A DNA stretch of 64,000 nt from Arenicola marina (taxonomy: Eukaryota > Annelida > Polychaeta > Arenicolidae), in contig OZ025265.1 of assembly GCA_964019135.1 (NCBI GenBank), forward strand, positions 22,729,143 through 22,793,142, written 5' to 3'. The notes below the pieces were generated by a model. It searched no databases. It was given only the letters and a program-made list of their open reading frames with translations, and was not told where the DNA came from. Both the position numbers and the translations under genes were made by a program. The stretch's first letter is position 1. Each line of letters starts with the position of its first letter. This document shows positions 22,266 to 33,305 of the stretch, piece after piece.

Positions 22266-22481
22266 AGCGGCGGATTTCAGGAACGCAGTTTAGCCGACTA
22301 CGGGGCTTAGTCGGCTAAAGTTACCATGTAAAGGTTTGGGCGATTTTAGGCGACTGAGCCCGGTAGCCGGCTAAACTATGTGCGTGACATAGGCCACAGT
22401 GACTCGGCATAGGCAGGCAGGACAGTGGCGGATTTCATGAACGAAGGTTAGCCGACGTCGGGGTTTAATCGGCTGAAGTTG
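22266..22481. repeat. Duplicated hairpin-forming segment
   Basis: Two copies (about 22266-22322 and 22427-22481, spacing about 160 bp) share GGCGGATTTCA, a GAACG-like block and TTAGCCGAC. The left copy holds a perfect 12-bp inverted repeat TTTAGCCGACTA (22289-22300) / TAGTCGGCTAAA (22308-22319) with a 7-base loop. The right copy has a decayed version. The CAGTGGCGGATTTCA start resembles the C-tract element ends. Confidence 0.65.
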
Positions 22482-22599
22482 TTTCGGCACCGGGGTGTCA
22501 TACGATGTGTGATGGCACTCGCAGTGACATCTGCAATAAAGGAACATTCATTACCACATTACGCGAGAGTCTAGAAAGAATAGCAAAAACAGCGTTGTG

Positions 22600-22785
22600 C
22601 CCTTTGTTTGTTTATTTGATTTTTTAAATCTTCTGGTTCGTCTATCGGTTTAAAGCAGTGATTTTTCTATAGAACAGTCATATTTTTTTATACATTGATA
22701 TTTTTTTATGGGTTTATATTTTTCACACGTATATATTTTTTACACCCTTATATTTATAGTTTTTTGTATTTATTTCACCTCCTGC
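22600..22785. repeat. T-rich simple sequence
   Basis: Irregular TATTTTTTTATACA and TATATTTTT repeats. Confidence 0.6.
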
Positions 22786-22810
22786 CTCTAGGCACCGTAC
22801 ACTCCGTCTG

Positions 22811-23323
22811 ATGCCAGAATCACGTGCGTTGCACACGTGCACCTACTCAGTACACCGGATGCGCATGCGCCAAGCTTCTCCATACGTTCGCTTGGTGGCG
22901 TTCTCTCTGGTAGAGGTAAAAAGACATTGGGAAAATAAAACGAAAACTGTGTACAAAGAAACGTTAGGTTTTCTGAGCCTGCCAATCTGCCCCTCTGCTT
23001 GCGCGGTCCACAATCTTACTACTACACTGTTATTCGCTAGGTGGCTCTGTGATTCATGTTTACCAGCACTACTTGGGACGAGCTGGAGGGTGGTTCCTGA
23101 AATTAGAGTAGAAAAAAACACCATGAGTCATGACATGACGAGTGTGATCTGGAACTTCATTCCCAAAGTTAGTAGTGAGTTTTTATCTCGGTCCCTAGTT
23201 TGCGACGGCAGAAATGATTCATGTGTGTGTCTTTTCATGTCAGTCGACTTAGGGCCAAAACCAAAATTACAGACATTTAAGCAGGTCACTATCGCATATG
23301 TTTTAAGGGGTTTTAAGGGGTAA
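22811..23323 (+). other. Unassigned 170-codon open frame with an NRF1-like site
   Basis: A single frame is open for 513 bp in non-repetitive DNA. It has no recognisable domain, signal peptide or repeat. GCGCATGCGC, the NRF1 core, lies at 22861-22870 inside it, and a donor-like GAG|GTAAAA follows near 22914-22920. This could instead be a promoter with a short first exon. Chance openness is possible at this length. Confidence 0.22.
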
Positions 23324-23445
23324 ACGAGGCTGCAAGCGATACATGCGAGTAAATTTTAGAGGCGGGACTTATGATGACCGATAAGCCATGCATATGGGAG
23401 ACAGATACACTACAAACCGAGACATGTATTAAACTGTATTTCCAT

Positions 23446-23523
23446 CAGGCCCGGATCAACGGACTACCCCCCCCCCCCCCCTACCCGCAAAGCCCTTTGT
23501 CGAAAATCTTGGACCCGCGCCTG
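23446..23523. repeat. C-tract element, short copy 2
   Basis: A 78-bp segment with inverted-repeat-like ends, CAGGCCCGGATCAA and TTGGACCCGCGCCTG, around a run of about 14 C residues and a CCCGCAAAGCCC stretch. Confidence 0.45.
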
Positions 23524-25440
23524 ACCTTAGTCCAGTTAAATGTCATTCAATATGTAAATCAAGTGTGGAGAAATGAAAGAGTGGCATATCTAACTCTAAT
23601 CATGAAACAAAATAAAAGCATCTGGTTTAAATCTAACCAGAGATTTACTCAAAAAATGATTACATATAGGGGGCTGAATTTTTCACATTGAAATATTTGA
23701 TTTCGAGGATTCGACTTAAGATATTCTCTTATGACTCTTTTAAAATACTTCTATGTACCGTCATATCAGGAGATGAAATTACAAATGCGAACACTTTTTT
23801 GCAACCGAAAACAACTGTTATGGAAACCACTGGATCGTTGCATTTCTGAGAAACTGTCAGCGCGTGGGTTCCGTCACGATGTTTGCTACATAAGAAGCAA
23901 AACGTTGGTGTCACTTTCAGGGAAATGGATGCCTGGTTTCATGTTTTTCGATGAGTGAGTGAATTGTTGTTACATTGACGCATCGACTGTAATTGATTCA
24001 TTTATTTTAGGGAACGTGTGTTTGACTGACTTTGCACGTGTTATCGCCGAAATACGGTTTTTTGTCGCCATTGGTGTGGAGAGGCGACGTCTGTGAGGAG
24101 TTAGGCCGAAAATGACTAGTTACATTCATTGTTAGTACGTGAGTAAACTTATTCGCGAGACAAAAAATACGCATGCAGATCTAGGTGAAGATTGGGTGTA
24201 ATTCTATTCCCTCGAATGGTACTTGTCCCCTACCTTTGTTTATCGATACTGACATTCAATTTGCAACTGAAATAATTGTTATGCTAAAGTTGAAGCATTT
24301 TCTTATCTGGACTGCTTTGTGCGCATCAAACAAATTAGATCTTTTCTATTTGTTTGCTGAGAGACGTGAGATAAACAGTGATAATACGGAGCAAGGAGGA
24401 CAAGTAAGACATAGGAAATAGGAGTTTCCCCCACGATGACATGAACACGTTTAGATGATATTTCTTACAGAAGATATATTGTTTGTTTGTGATGATATAT
24501 TAGCTTGAAAACCTATGAATTCGTCTTGAAACGCCCAAATTAATGAAAATGAAAATAAGGAAATAAGATATTTTGATGTAATGCAAGCTGAGTTTTTAAA
24601 TTAGTTTTCTACCTTTTTTTATTTCTCTTGCAGAGGGGGAGGGGAGCATTGCCGGAAACTCAAAAACACTCACGCTCCTATCGCATTTATATTTCCAGAT
24701 CAGCTCGAGCGGACGGCAACTGGACGTGACTCAGACACGAATTTCGTCCAATGAGGCGACAACGCGTCATTCAAGCCCGGGACAGTGGCGCATTCTGTCA
24801 CCAGGCGGCGCTTTCGGAACCCGGACACGGACACGGACACGGGACCGCGACATCGCAAACTAAACCAACTAGATTCAGACCGCGAAACACGCCACCTGGA
24901 TCGAGTCAACATTTATTCGCGTCTCCATAAACCGCCAGGTGACCTTGACCTCTGTTTATTACCCCCGAGCAGTGCCAAAGGTGCAGAGGGGTTTGGTGGC
25001 GCGCCCAGTTCAGACATCGGGGAACCAGCGCATTGTGGGACCGAAACATGCATTTTGATTTCAAAATAGTAGATATAAAGCAACGAGAAGTCATGTATAC
25101 CAAAGCGGATATCACTCAAGTCGGGAATCTGGCACCAGGATTCAGTGAACACTCACCTAGATTATGTTTCTCAGTGGTGTTACGAGATGTGTGATGCGAA
25201 ATATACATACATTTTGGCTTTAAATATGTGATCTGCCTCTGGCGTCGACGGGGACCCAATTAATGCAGCCTTCATGTGATCACAATTGGCCAAAAGCATC
25301 GACAGCGGCAATAGCAGAACAAATTATTAAGTCTGATATATTCACATAACGTTCAGCTGTTGATGTTCTAAGCGGCATGGATCCCGGTAGCATTCATTAC
25401 GAGATCTCGTCACTCAACAGCCTGTCTCGCCGTCACATCC
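23524..25440. other. Unique sequence, nothing recognised
   Basis: Mainly balanced to AT-rich DNA with short frames. A (GGACAC)3 run lies at about 24821-24842 and TGACCTTGA at 24940-24948 (exact ERR/SF-1 half-site). A GC-rich stretch at 24700-25050 could be regulatory but has no defined start or exon. Confidence 0.3.
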
Positions 25441-25442
25441 GG

Positions 25443-25452
25443 TCTCGCGAGA
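25443..25452. promoter_or_regulatory. TCTCGCGAGA palindrome
   Basis: A perfect copy of the 10-bp palindrome known from broad, often bidirectional animal promoters. It sits in CpG-containing sequence. No adjacent exon is visible. Confidence 0.3.
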
Positions 25453-25980
25453 GTTGCCAGGAGACTTGATTAGATGATTATGGCGCGTTCCACTTTAGCA
25501 TTCAGCGATATGGTATTATGTACGTGTTGCATATCCCAACGCAGCAAGTGGCGCTGGGATCTGTGATGTGATCCACAGAGCAGGTCAGGTTGTTACGGGA
25601 ACGAGGTCAGGCCCTAGCACGGTCTATGCAAACAATCGCTTCACTCGGTGTTGTTAAAGCAAAAGCGAGCCGTGTTTGTGGAGACGCGGTGATGTTAAAT
25701 ATCACAATATAGGGATCGATGAATATATCACAACAGTCAGGAACCGGATACGGATGTGGCTGTGATACTATTCAGATGGTGCGGTAAGCACAGCTGGCGC
25801 AATGGGCATTTTCGGATATCAGATGAATCGGGAATGGATAGCAGTCTCAGGTTGGATACAAGTTCATTTTGTGATTCGATAAACGGAATGGCGCCTCTCA
25901 TTGGATAAGACAGACAGCGCCTAACCCCTTCACCTTCACCCCCACCCCCCCGCCCCCTTAACCCACCACCCTATGCCGAA

Positions 25981-26145
25981 ATGCCGGTCTCCTGGGGTGA
26001 CCTGCTCTGTGACCTCTGCTGCGCCATTGGGTCAAGGTCAGGTCACTACCACGTGGTCGACATCAGCACCCCATACGAGTGTCAGCTGAATGGAAGTTCG
26101 GCCTCATTGGCCGCTATTCACCGAGTGACGTCACCAATACACAAG
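25981..26145 (+). CDS. Candidate exon ending in a consensus 5' splice site
   Basis: A 55-codon frame beginning at an ATG and ending at ACAAG|GTAAGT (donor GT at 26146), with no in-frame stop. It includes HYHVVDISTPYECQLN and looks like folded-protein sequence. A pyrimidine-rich stretch with almost no AG lies upstream (25920-25975), so it may instead be an internal exon beginning further in. The last part of this exon plus its donor is the unit amplified in the adjoining 51-bp array. The family is not recognised, and another frame is also open. Confidence 0.33.
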
Positions 26146-26660
26146 GTAAGTCCCGCCTCATTGGCCGCCAATCACCGCGTGACGTCACTGCACAAGGTAA
26201 GTCCGGTCTCATTGGCCGCCATTCACCGTGTGACGTCACTACACAAGGTAAGTCCCGCTTCATCGGCTGTCATTCACCGTGTGACGTCACTGTACAAGGT
26301 AAGTCCCGCTTCATCGGCTGTCATTCACCGTGTGACGTCACTGTACAAGATAAGTCCCGCCTCATCGGCCGCCATTCACCGTGTGACGTCACTACACAAG
26401 ATAATTCCCGCCTCCTCGGCTGTCATTCACCATGTGACGCCACTGTACAAGGTAAGTCCCGCCTCGTTGGCCGCCATTCACCGTGTGACGTCACTACACA
26501 AGGTAAGTCCCGCCTCATTGGCCGCCATTCACCATGTGACGCCACTGTACAAGGTAAGTCCCGCCTCGTTGGCCGCCATTCACCTTGCGACGTCACTACA
26601 CAAGGTAAGTCCCGTCTCAGTGGCCGCCATTCACCGTGTGACGTCACTACAAAAGGTAAG
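26100..26660 (+). repeat. 51-bp minisatellite carrying CRE and 5' splice-site motifs
   Basis: Eleven units of CATTGGCCGCCATTCACCGT followed by GTGACGTCACTACACAAGGT and AAGTCCCGCCT. A full palindromic CRE, TGACGTCA, is present in 8 of 11 units, and a GGTAAGT donor in 9 of 11 (at 51-bp steps from 26145). The period is a multiple of three, so one frame stays open and reads ASLAAIHRVTSLHKVSP. Confidence 0.92.
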
Positions 26661-26828
26661 TCCCTTTCTCATGGGTATCTGCATGTGATTGGTCGGCATG
26701 TCAATTTGTCTTTCGTTTTCTCGTAATGGACTCTTTTGTATTATAGTCATGTGCTCGATTGTTTTCAGAAGCACTTCTGACTGGAGAATTTGATATGATA
26801 TGACCTTGTCTTACGGTTTAAATGAATG

Positions 26829-27445
26829 CAAAGGCGCATCCAGAATATTGAACACGGGGGGAGAAGGTGCCACTTGTGGTTGGGGGGATCTTTCAGTAGC
26901 CAATGGCGACTGCGGTGCGGTGTTTAAAACTATGCGAGCTTGGACAGGTGCTTTCAGTTTTACAGCTACACATATATTCTAGAGCAACAAGGCATATAAA
27001 ATCTAGGATGTGTCCATATCCACTGAGAATTACCTTTGTTGGCTCGATACGATACATATTGACCACATCATAACTGAGGATGTTAGTTGTTGTGAAAACT
27101 GAAGCTTTCTCGCTGACCTGTTGGTCATCCAATCCAGGAATTTGAAAAAGGGGGCGTCTATGCTTGCGACCGGGAGGGGGGGGGGGGCGCGGAGGGCGTC
27201 TACTGAAAACTTTCGACGGGAGGTCCACTGAACACTTTTGAAGGGGCGGGTTCACTGAAAATATTCGACGGAGGGGGGCACTGAAAACTTGCAACGGGTG
27301 GGGGGGGGGTCCTCGCCGCGGCAGATAGCGTTCTTCCTCAAAAGGTTGGGGTGGGGGGGGGGTCATGTATCAGGTGGCCTAATTTGGGCTTTGAAAAACG
27401 GCATTCTTCCTCAAAAGTAAGGGGTCTGGGCCCCCATGGGCTTCG
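26829..27445. repeat. G-tract-rich repetitive block
   Basis: GGCGCATCCAGAATATTG at the left and CCAGGAATTTGAAAAAGGGG near 27136, followed by repeated phrases (CTGAAAACTT, TTCGACGG, GGTTCACTGAAAATATTCGA) between poly-G runs, and two TTCTTCCTCAAAAG phrases near 27331 and 27403. This is short dispersed-repeat debris; boundaries are not clear. A unique segment (26930-27120) sits inside. Confidence 0.45.
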
Positions 27446-28465
27446 TCCTTGCATCACTGAAGCGAACTAATCGATAAACAACATATCGATTAATTTAGAT
27501 GAGTTACAATTACATTGTTACGATCAAATTGAGAAAAAAACACGGTGAGAACGGCTCGTTTGCCATGTTTTGCCTTCTATATAACCCAAGCGAGCGAGAA
27601 AAAACCGCTAATGGCCACCAAAATGAATTTTGCATGTTTTTGAGCGCCAAAAAACAATCGCTGCTAAATGAGACCGTCCCGCCATAGAGTCTCGACACAG
27701 GTGGCGCCCTCGACAGGGTCACTGCCACCCGCAATGATGCTGTAACGCGATGCCCGATAAGAGAGGTACTCTGCCTGTACGCCAATGGTTCAAGCGCCGC
27801 CTGTTTTGCTCGATTATACTTCTGATAAAGCGCTCAAGGTGAACTACATAATACCGTCAGTTCGGCTCTAACACCTCATACTTTGGGCCATTTTTTTTTC
27901 TTTCTCACGGAGCCACTTGTTTGTGTGCCCAGCCACCAAGCATCGAATAAAAAAAACGGGGGCCTCATAAACTACCATCTTGCGAGATAATGCAAGTGCA
28001 GGCAGTGGTACCCGCTTTCTATGCCATTGTTGTGGTTGTCTCAAAGGCGAACAGTTTTTATGGTCTATTATTTTAACATATGTTGTGCCAGTGAATGAGG
28101 CAAGGAAAGAAACGCGGTTCCCAGACGCTATGACTTCATCTTGTATGTCGAGGTTGCTGCTTCAAAGACCATTTGCTTTATCGTTTACTTAACCCACGAT
28201 GCCCTGACTATACCTATACCAATAGCGTGTTGTGGTATCGGGAAAGGGTAGCGCTAGTTCCTACTCAGGCACAATCATTGAGCCTCGTTCTGGGGCAGCA
28301 ATCCGTTGCAACGGCTGCATCGAGACCCTTGTTTCTGACATGATGGATGACCAGCCACTTTCAGACCTGTCCTGGAAGTGTGTACATGGAGATAGGGTTG
28401 TTGACCGCTGGGGGAAGGACCCGTAGACCAGGCTAAAGGGGTTTCCATCTACGCCAAACAAGAAG
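27446..28465. other. Unique sequence with unassigned short frames
   Basis: A 64-codon frame at 28232-28426 and a 70-codon frame at 27980-28192 look mildly protein-like (for example RCNGCIETLVSDMMDDQPL), but they lie in different frames and match no family I know. Possibly decayed coding sequence. Confidence 0.2.
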
Positions 28466-28469
28466 GGGG

Positions 28470-28800
28470 TTCAGTGGGGAGGGGGGGGGGGGGTTAATCC
28501 GGATCTCTTACCAACAGATTTGGGAGGGTGGGTGGGAGGACGCCAGTGGATTTGGCGGGTGTATAGATCGTGTTTTACTGGTGGTGATGATTGAGAGAGA
28601 GAGGAGGTAGGGACATAGGGAGAAGGAACGGATGAACAGAGAGAGGAGAGGGATGAAGAGAGAAGTAAACAACAGAGAAAGAAAGAAGATATATAGATAT
28701 ATATAAAGAGAGAGATGTGCAGGGGCATAGAAGGGATGGGAAGGAGTAAGGGGGAGATACGGTGTACTGGAAAGGGGGGGGGGGGTGGGGGGTCGGGGGT
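28470..28800. repeat. Purine-rich block with poly-G tracts
   Basis: GAGAGAGAGG and AGAAAGAAAGA runs at about 28590-28715, with poly-G runs near 28481-28493 and 28775-28785. Proline- and serine-rich minus-strand frames are compositional. Confidence 0.65.
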
Positions 28801-29300
28801 ACAAGCCAATGCCTTACGTATATCTTTCGTTTTCCACCTCCACATGACCTTTGACCCGTAAAAGGAGAAGATACACACTCTATTATATTACTTCCACACC
28901 GAAGGACTATTTCAAGGTGACTGTCTTTCCGGCTGAACAAAGGTCCTCGCAATATCATACAATGTACAAACAAAACGCCGCGATGTTTACGCGGAGCAGT
29001 CCCCTTCCGGACTCCGGAATGCCGCTGTGACTCTGGAACAATGCCCTGGCTGTCTGACCCTCTCACCTGGACTCGTGGAAATAGGCCAAGCGGATCCAGA
29101 TGGGCCTAAACTAGATCCAGATAGACTCTTCCATTGCAATGATAATGGTTTGTTTACGCGCCGAGCTGTATGATGCAGTGTATGGCCTCTTGTTGGTGGG
29201 CCTAGTTGCCTTAATATACGTTATCAGCTGCTTCTAGAGGTTATTATAATTTGGTATGACACATAATATGGCCGACACTGTTCTCTTATTGAAAAGCAAT
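28801..29300. other. Unique sequence, nothing recognised
   Basis: Short frames only. A duplicated AGATCCAGAT phrase lies near 29091-29122. Confidence 0.3.
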
Positions 29301-29307
29301 GGTATCG

Positions 29308-29645
29308 GTTATGGAGGTTGGATGTCGTAAAATGGTTCCCTTTCTCAGAGTTATGGAGGTTAGATATCGTAAAATGGTTCCCTTTTTCAGAGTTATGGAG
29401 GTTAGATGTCGTAAAATGGTTCCCTTTTTCAGAGTTATTGAAGTTAGATGTCGTAAAATGGTTCCCTTTCTCAGAGTTATGGAGGTTAGATGTCGTAAAA
29501 TGGTTCCCTTTTTCAGAGTTATGGAGGTTATATGTCGTAAAATGGTTCCCTTTCTCAGAGTTATGGAGGTTAGATGTCGTAAAATGGTTCCCTTTCTCAG
29601 AGTTATGGAGGTTAGATGTCGTAAAATGGTTCCCTTTCTCAGAGT
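29308..29645. repeat. 42-bp minisatellite, 8 copies
   Basis: GTTATGGAGGTTAGATGTCG followed by TAAAATGGTTCCCTTTCTCA. Very homogeneous (CTC/TTC variation only), so a recent expansion. The multiple-of-three period opens frames on both strands, which are not genes. Confidence 0.95.
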
Positions 29646-30173
29646 GTTCTTGTGAAGGCTATAGTCAAGGCAATATTGACAAAACATGAGACAAAATAAT
29701 TCCAAATCAAAAGCCTCTGTGTAGAAGCATAATCATTGAAACTAGCCCTCTCGTCGCACACCAAATGTAAAAGGCAAGTTAATAATTTGAGGTCCGGTCG
29801 AATGAATTTTAGGTGATATCTTATGTTAAATTAGTGCCTATTTGATCACGTTAGGCATGCTGTCGCCAAGCGTGGGAGTACCGCCCTTGGGTGCCTAGGT
29901 TCTTTCATTCATTGTTATGTGTTTCGGAAATGTATTCGCTGCTTGTTTTTAAAAAAAATGTCAGTACATCATAATGCAAACATGTAGAAGAGACTTCCCT
30001 CACGTTCAGTCTTATTTGTTGATCCCTTCCGCTTCCGCAGGGGCTGGTATAGTGGGGGGAGGGGTTAGAGCGATTGCAAGCCGCCCCCACCCCCTTGGGA
30101 ACTTGTGCATACACTGTTAAAGTCGGGCTTTCCGACGAAATGCAGCACAAAGTGACATTTTGTAGATGCAACC
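29646..30173. other. Unique sequence, nothing recognised
   Basis: Balanced DNA with no exon or repeat supported. Confidence 0.3.
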
Positions 30174-30476
30174 CAGTGGCGGGTCCAATAGATAGAGGAT
30201 GTGGGGGTTAAACCCACCCTCCTCAAGCAAGAGGATATTTAGTCGAAAGTTTGTCACTGACCCTTATTTAAGAAGAAGCGTTTTTTCACAAAAAATCTGA
30301 GGTGTAGACCCGTCCCCGGTTGCAGGCAAATTGGTGGACACCCGCTGTCACCTCCCCCCCCCCCCCCCAGCTTGGCGACAAATTTTTAGAGAGCAGAGAG
30401 CATTCCCCTCACCCCCACCTTCCCGGTCGCACCCCCCGCCCCCTCCCTTCCAAAGTCCTAGACCCGCCCAGGACCC
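30174..30476. repeat. C-tract element, copy 3, with short inverted termini
   Basis: It starts CAGTGGCGGGTCCA (30174-30187) and ends CTAGACCCGCCCAGG (30458-30472). GGCGGGTC is the exact reverse complement of GACCCGCC. A poly-C run lies at about 30353-30368, with further C-rich runs near 30416-30445. This is the clearest full-length member of the family. Confidence 0.45.
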
Positions 30477-30552
30477 CCAGGCGGTTGTTTCTGTTTCTTT
30501 TGTCAGTGTTAAACAATAGTAACAATTTAGTCGTTTCTAACTGTTTTAGGTA

Positions 30553-30592
30553 AGTGTGTGTGTGAGAGAGAGTGTGTGTGGGGGGGGGGGTG
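30553..30592. repeat. TG/GA microsatellite with poly-G
   Basis: GTGTGTGTGTGAGAGAGAG followed by TGTGTGTGGGGG. Confidence 0.7.
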
Positions 30593-31299
30593 TAATTGTA
30601 GTGGTGCAAAACCCATAAGAATAAGTAGGATAGGGCATGGGGGCGCACTCAACAATATAACTATAGTATGTGAGAATGATAATTTGTTATTAACCATAAT
30701 GAAGTCAGATTTGATGAAACACACTTTTTCCAACGCGCCACGTTTTTTCGGGGATTTTCACCAAGGTCATTTTCACCGCTTTTTAAAACAAACTCGGCGG
30801 ACAGCTACTTACATTGAGGAATATAGGGCGAGTGGGGGCGGTTTGAGGGTGAATACGAGCCATTTGTAAAGCGATTGATGTATTGCCTATAGCGAGGAAG
30901 GGGTGGGGGGGTGGATGGTTGGCGGGGTGTCCGGGTGAAGTCTGTTGTGTGTTGTCTGGGAAACTGGGGCGGAACACACGGTTCCACACTCGGAAACTTA
31001 GCCTGGTTCCGCGGTCCCAACTTCGCTCGCTCAGCAAGGGCCCGGTCTTAACCACCATTAACGGCCTTGACCTTCGTGTGTGCAGTTAAAGCGGTGCCAG
31101 GCCGCGGCGTTATGTCAGTGAAGACTGTTCTCTAATTTTGAAGACAGACAAACATGTCAGGCGGCAAACGTATTCCCCAACGTATACGTATGGATTATTA
31201 GCCATAAATATGCATTGATTAAGTGGATAAACTCACTTGTGTACTACATTTGCGCATCCATGTCATATCAGTTCGTGACAGTCCAGAGAAGCATTGTGT
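30593..31299. other. Unique sequence, nothing recognised
   Basis: No supported exon. A short ATG frame at 31154 (MSGGKRIPQ...) ends after 15 codons. Confidence 0.3.
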
Positions 31300-32190
31300 T
31301 GGTGAAAATGCCACAACTTTAAAATGCTGCAGAGTTCTCAATATTTAATATAGGTGCATAATATTTTGCATAATTGAAGTTAAATACACTAGGTTTCTAC
31401 AACAGTCCCTGTAATCAGTTGACACAGCCCCACAAAAAAATTATTAGCTCTCCCCTCTCTGACATATTTCATTAATGGCAGTGCATGAAATGGGTGGGAA
31501 TGTCACTTAGAAATGCTGCAGACTTCTTAATATTTAATATAGATGCATAGTATTTTGCACAATTGAAGTTCAATACACTAGGTTTCCACAACATTCCCTG
31601 TAATCAGTTGACACAGCCCCACAAGAAAATTATTAGCACCCCCCTCTCTGACATATTTCACTAATGGCGGTGCATGAAATGGGTGGGAATGCCACTTAGA
31701 AATGCTGCAGATTTCTTAATATTTAATATAGGTTGACACTGACCCACAAGAAAATTATTCAGTGGATACAACCTGAGGAAAATAAGTAACACTCCCCTCT
31801 TTGACACATTTTCCTTATGGCAGTGTATGACAGGGGCTGAGAATTACCCCTCCCCCAGAGAGACATCCTGGACATTGTTTATGTGGGCATGAAACAATTT
31901 TAAGATGCTGCTGAATTTGTATTATTTAATATAGGTGCATAATATCTTACGCAAATGAAGATCGTTCACAATTTTGTTTATAACACTTCCCTGTCTCACA
32001 CATTTCAGTAATGCTGGTGCATGAAAATGGTGCGCAATGCCATTTAGAAATGCTCAGATAGACACTCAGATTGGTTGACAGAGCCTCCCCAAAAAATAAA
32101 TAAATCTCTGACACATTTTTATTTTATTTTTATTTTTGGCAATGCAAATGCCACTTAGACAACCTGCAAGTACCAGCAGATGATATTATG
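31300..32190. repeat. Satellite-like tandem repeat of about 189 bp, 4-5 copies
   Basis: ATGCTGCAG recurs at 31324, 31513 and 31702 (exact 189-bp steps), then diverged versions at about 31905 and 32050. Each unit carries CTTAATATTTAATATAGGTG, TTTTGCANAATTGAAGTT, CAGTTGACACAGCCCCACAA and CCTCTCTGACATATTTCA. The first three units are well conserved and later units are broken by deletions. Confidence 0.88.
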
Positions 32191-32925
32191 CACTGTTTAA
32201 TATCAATATTCTATTGACAATTCCCCTCCCCTCCTCAAGAACATGATACCCCAGCCCTTGCAATTACTTGTACCATCTTTAATATTTAGTTCATGTACTG
32301 AACTGTATGTGTTAAATTTATCAATCTATAAACACTTATGCTACATCGTGACAAACTATATATATATACTTACACTACATTGTAAAAAAAAACTATGCTT
32401 ACACTAAAATTTATAATCCTATTATTCTAAGATATATTTTGGACCAGTTCAGTTTATGCTTGCACACAATTAAGTAGTCTAATTAAAAAACCAATCCATC
32501 TATCCATAGGGCTTGAGGAATACCTGCTTGATCATGCAGTAACAATATTTGGTGTTCCATGAGATTATGCCCAGGGTCCAGTTCATCGCTGATGCAGCAC
32601 TTTAGTACCAAAGATGATGTGAAAATTGAAGATGTGTAAGTTCTAAGTTCGGTACTTATTGATATGGAATATATTTTTTGGTAAATCATTTAAATATAAA
32701 TATAAATGAAATGTAATGTATGGAAAGGAAAACAGTGTATTAATTTTATTTATATAATACAGCAAAGCATTCTTGGGCTTGCAAATATTCAATGCCTAAT
32801 CTATGTAATGAAATATTGAAAATTCTTAATTATAGATTTGATACATGTGATATATTAAATTACATATCTCTTCTCAATTGTCTGATACATATTTGCTCAA
32901 TCCATCATAATTACTTCATATTTGA
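32191..32925. other. AT-rich unique sequence
   Basis: Includes a TATATATATA run near 32355. A possible mini-exon at 32574-32636 (reading MQHFSTKDDVKIEDV up to a GTAAGT donor) was noted but is too short to support. Confidence 0.3.
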
Positions 32926-32928
32926 CAG

Positions 32929-33099
32929 CTACTCCAAAAAAAAGGATAAACGGTTTGAGAGTTGTGAGTGGTCTCCCTTTGAGGCCTCCGAAATGGCCTG
33001 CAACTGCTTTGGTCTCAAGTGGTTGTACTCCTTTTCTGATTCTATGTTCAGTTTCACGAGAGCCTTTCGCACATTCACGTACTTGCCGTACAAAAAGAT
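32929..33099 (-). pseudogene. Helicase-like exon fragment (RecQ/SF2 N-terminal region)
   Basis: A minus-strand frame of 56 codons without an ATG reads NVRKALVKLNIESEKEYNHL directly followed by RPKQLQAISEASKGD. The LRPKQLQAI segment is the Q-motif-like stretch found just before the Walker A loop of RecQ-like and related SF2 helicases, where it follows a short N-terminal helix as here. The expected downstream P-loop (a GKS-type motif) is not present in the next bases; the frame ends at a stop after SFFLE. This is either one exon with its donor near the KGD, or a broken gene fragment beside transposon debris. No other helicase motif was seen in the window. Confidence 0.38.
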
Positions 33100-33305
33100 C
33101 TAAATTCTGGATTCGCTCGTTCATGTTAACACTGAGTAGAGTAGTGAAAAGAGTATCCTGTATCTCCGCACAGGGGAACCAGTTACGTGGGAGTAGTGCG
33201 TCACCTATCGGGCAAGATAGAAATGCGGTGACCTTGACCTACGGGCAATACCTAACACCCGCTCTTACTTGTATGAGTTTGAGCGGCGGTACCAGCTTAT
33301 CGGAA

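Noticed and set aside
8216-28345. Shared CCAGATGGCCAT and GGCTGCATCG phrases (about 8217, 14800, 28312)
   Set aside because: Short matches without a consistent order. They may be SINE debris but cannot be shown.
27980-28426. Two neighbouring protein-like short frames
   Set aside because: They lie in different frames with stops between them and have no recognisable motif. Kept only as a note.
29286-29705. Frames of 118-139 codons with repeated KGTILRHLTSIT or KWFPFSELWRLDVV
   Set aside because: Translation of the 42-bp minisatellite.
32574-32636. Mini-exon between CAG and GTAAGT reading MQHFSTKDDVKIEDV
   Set aside because: Too short, no neighbouring exon, and AT-rich surroundings give such pairs by chance.
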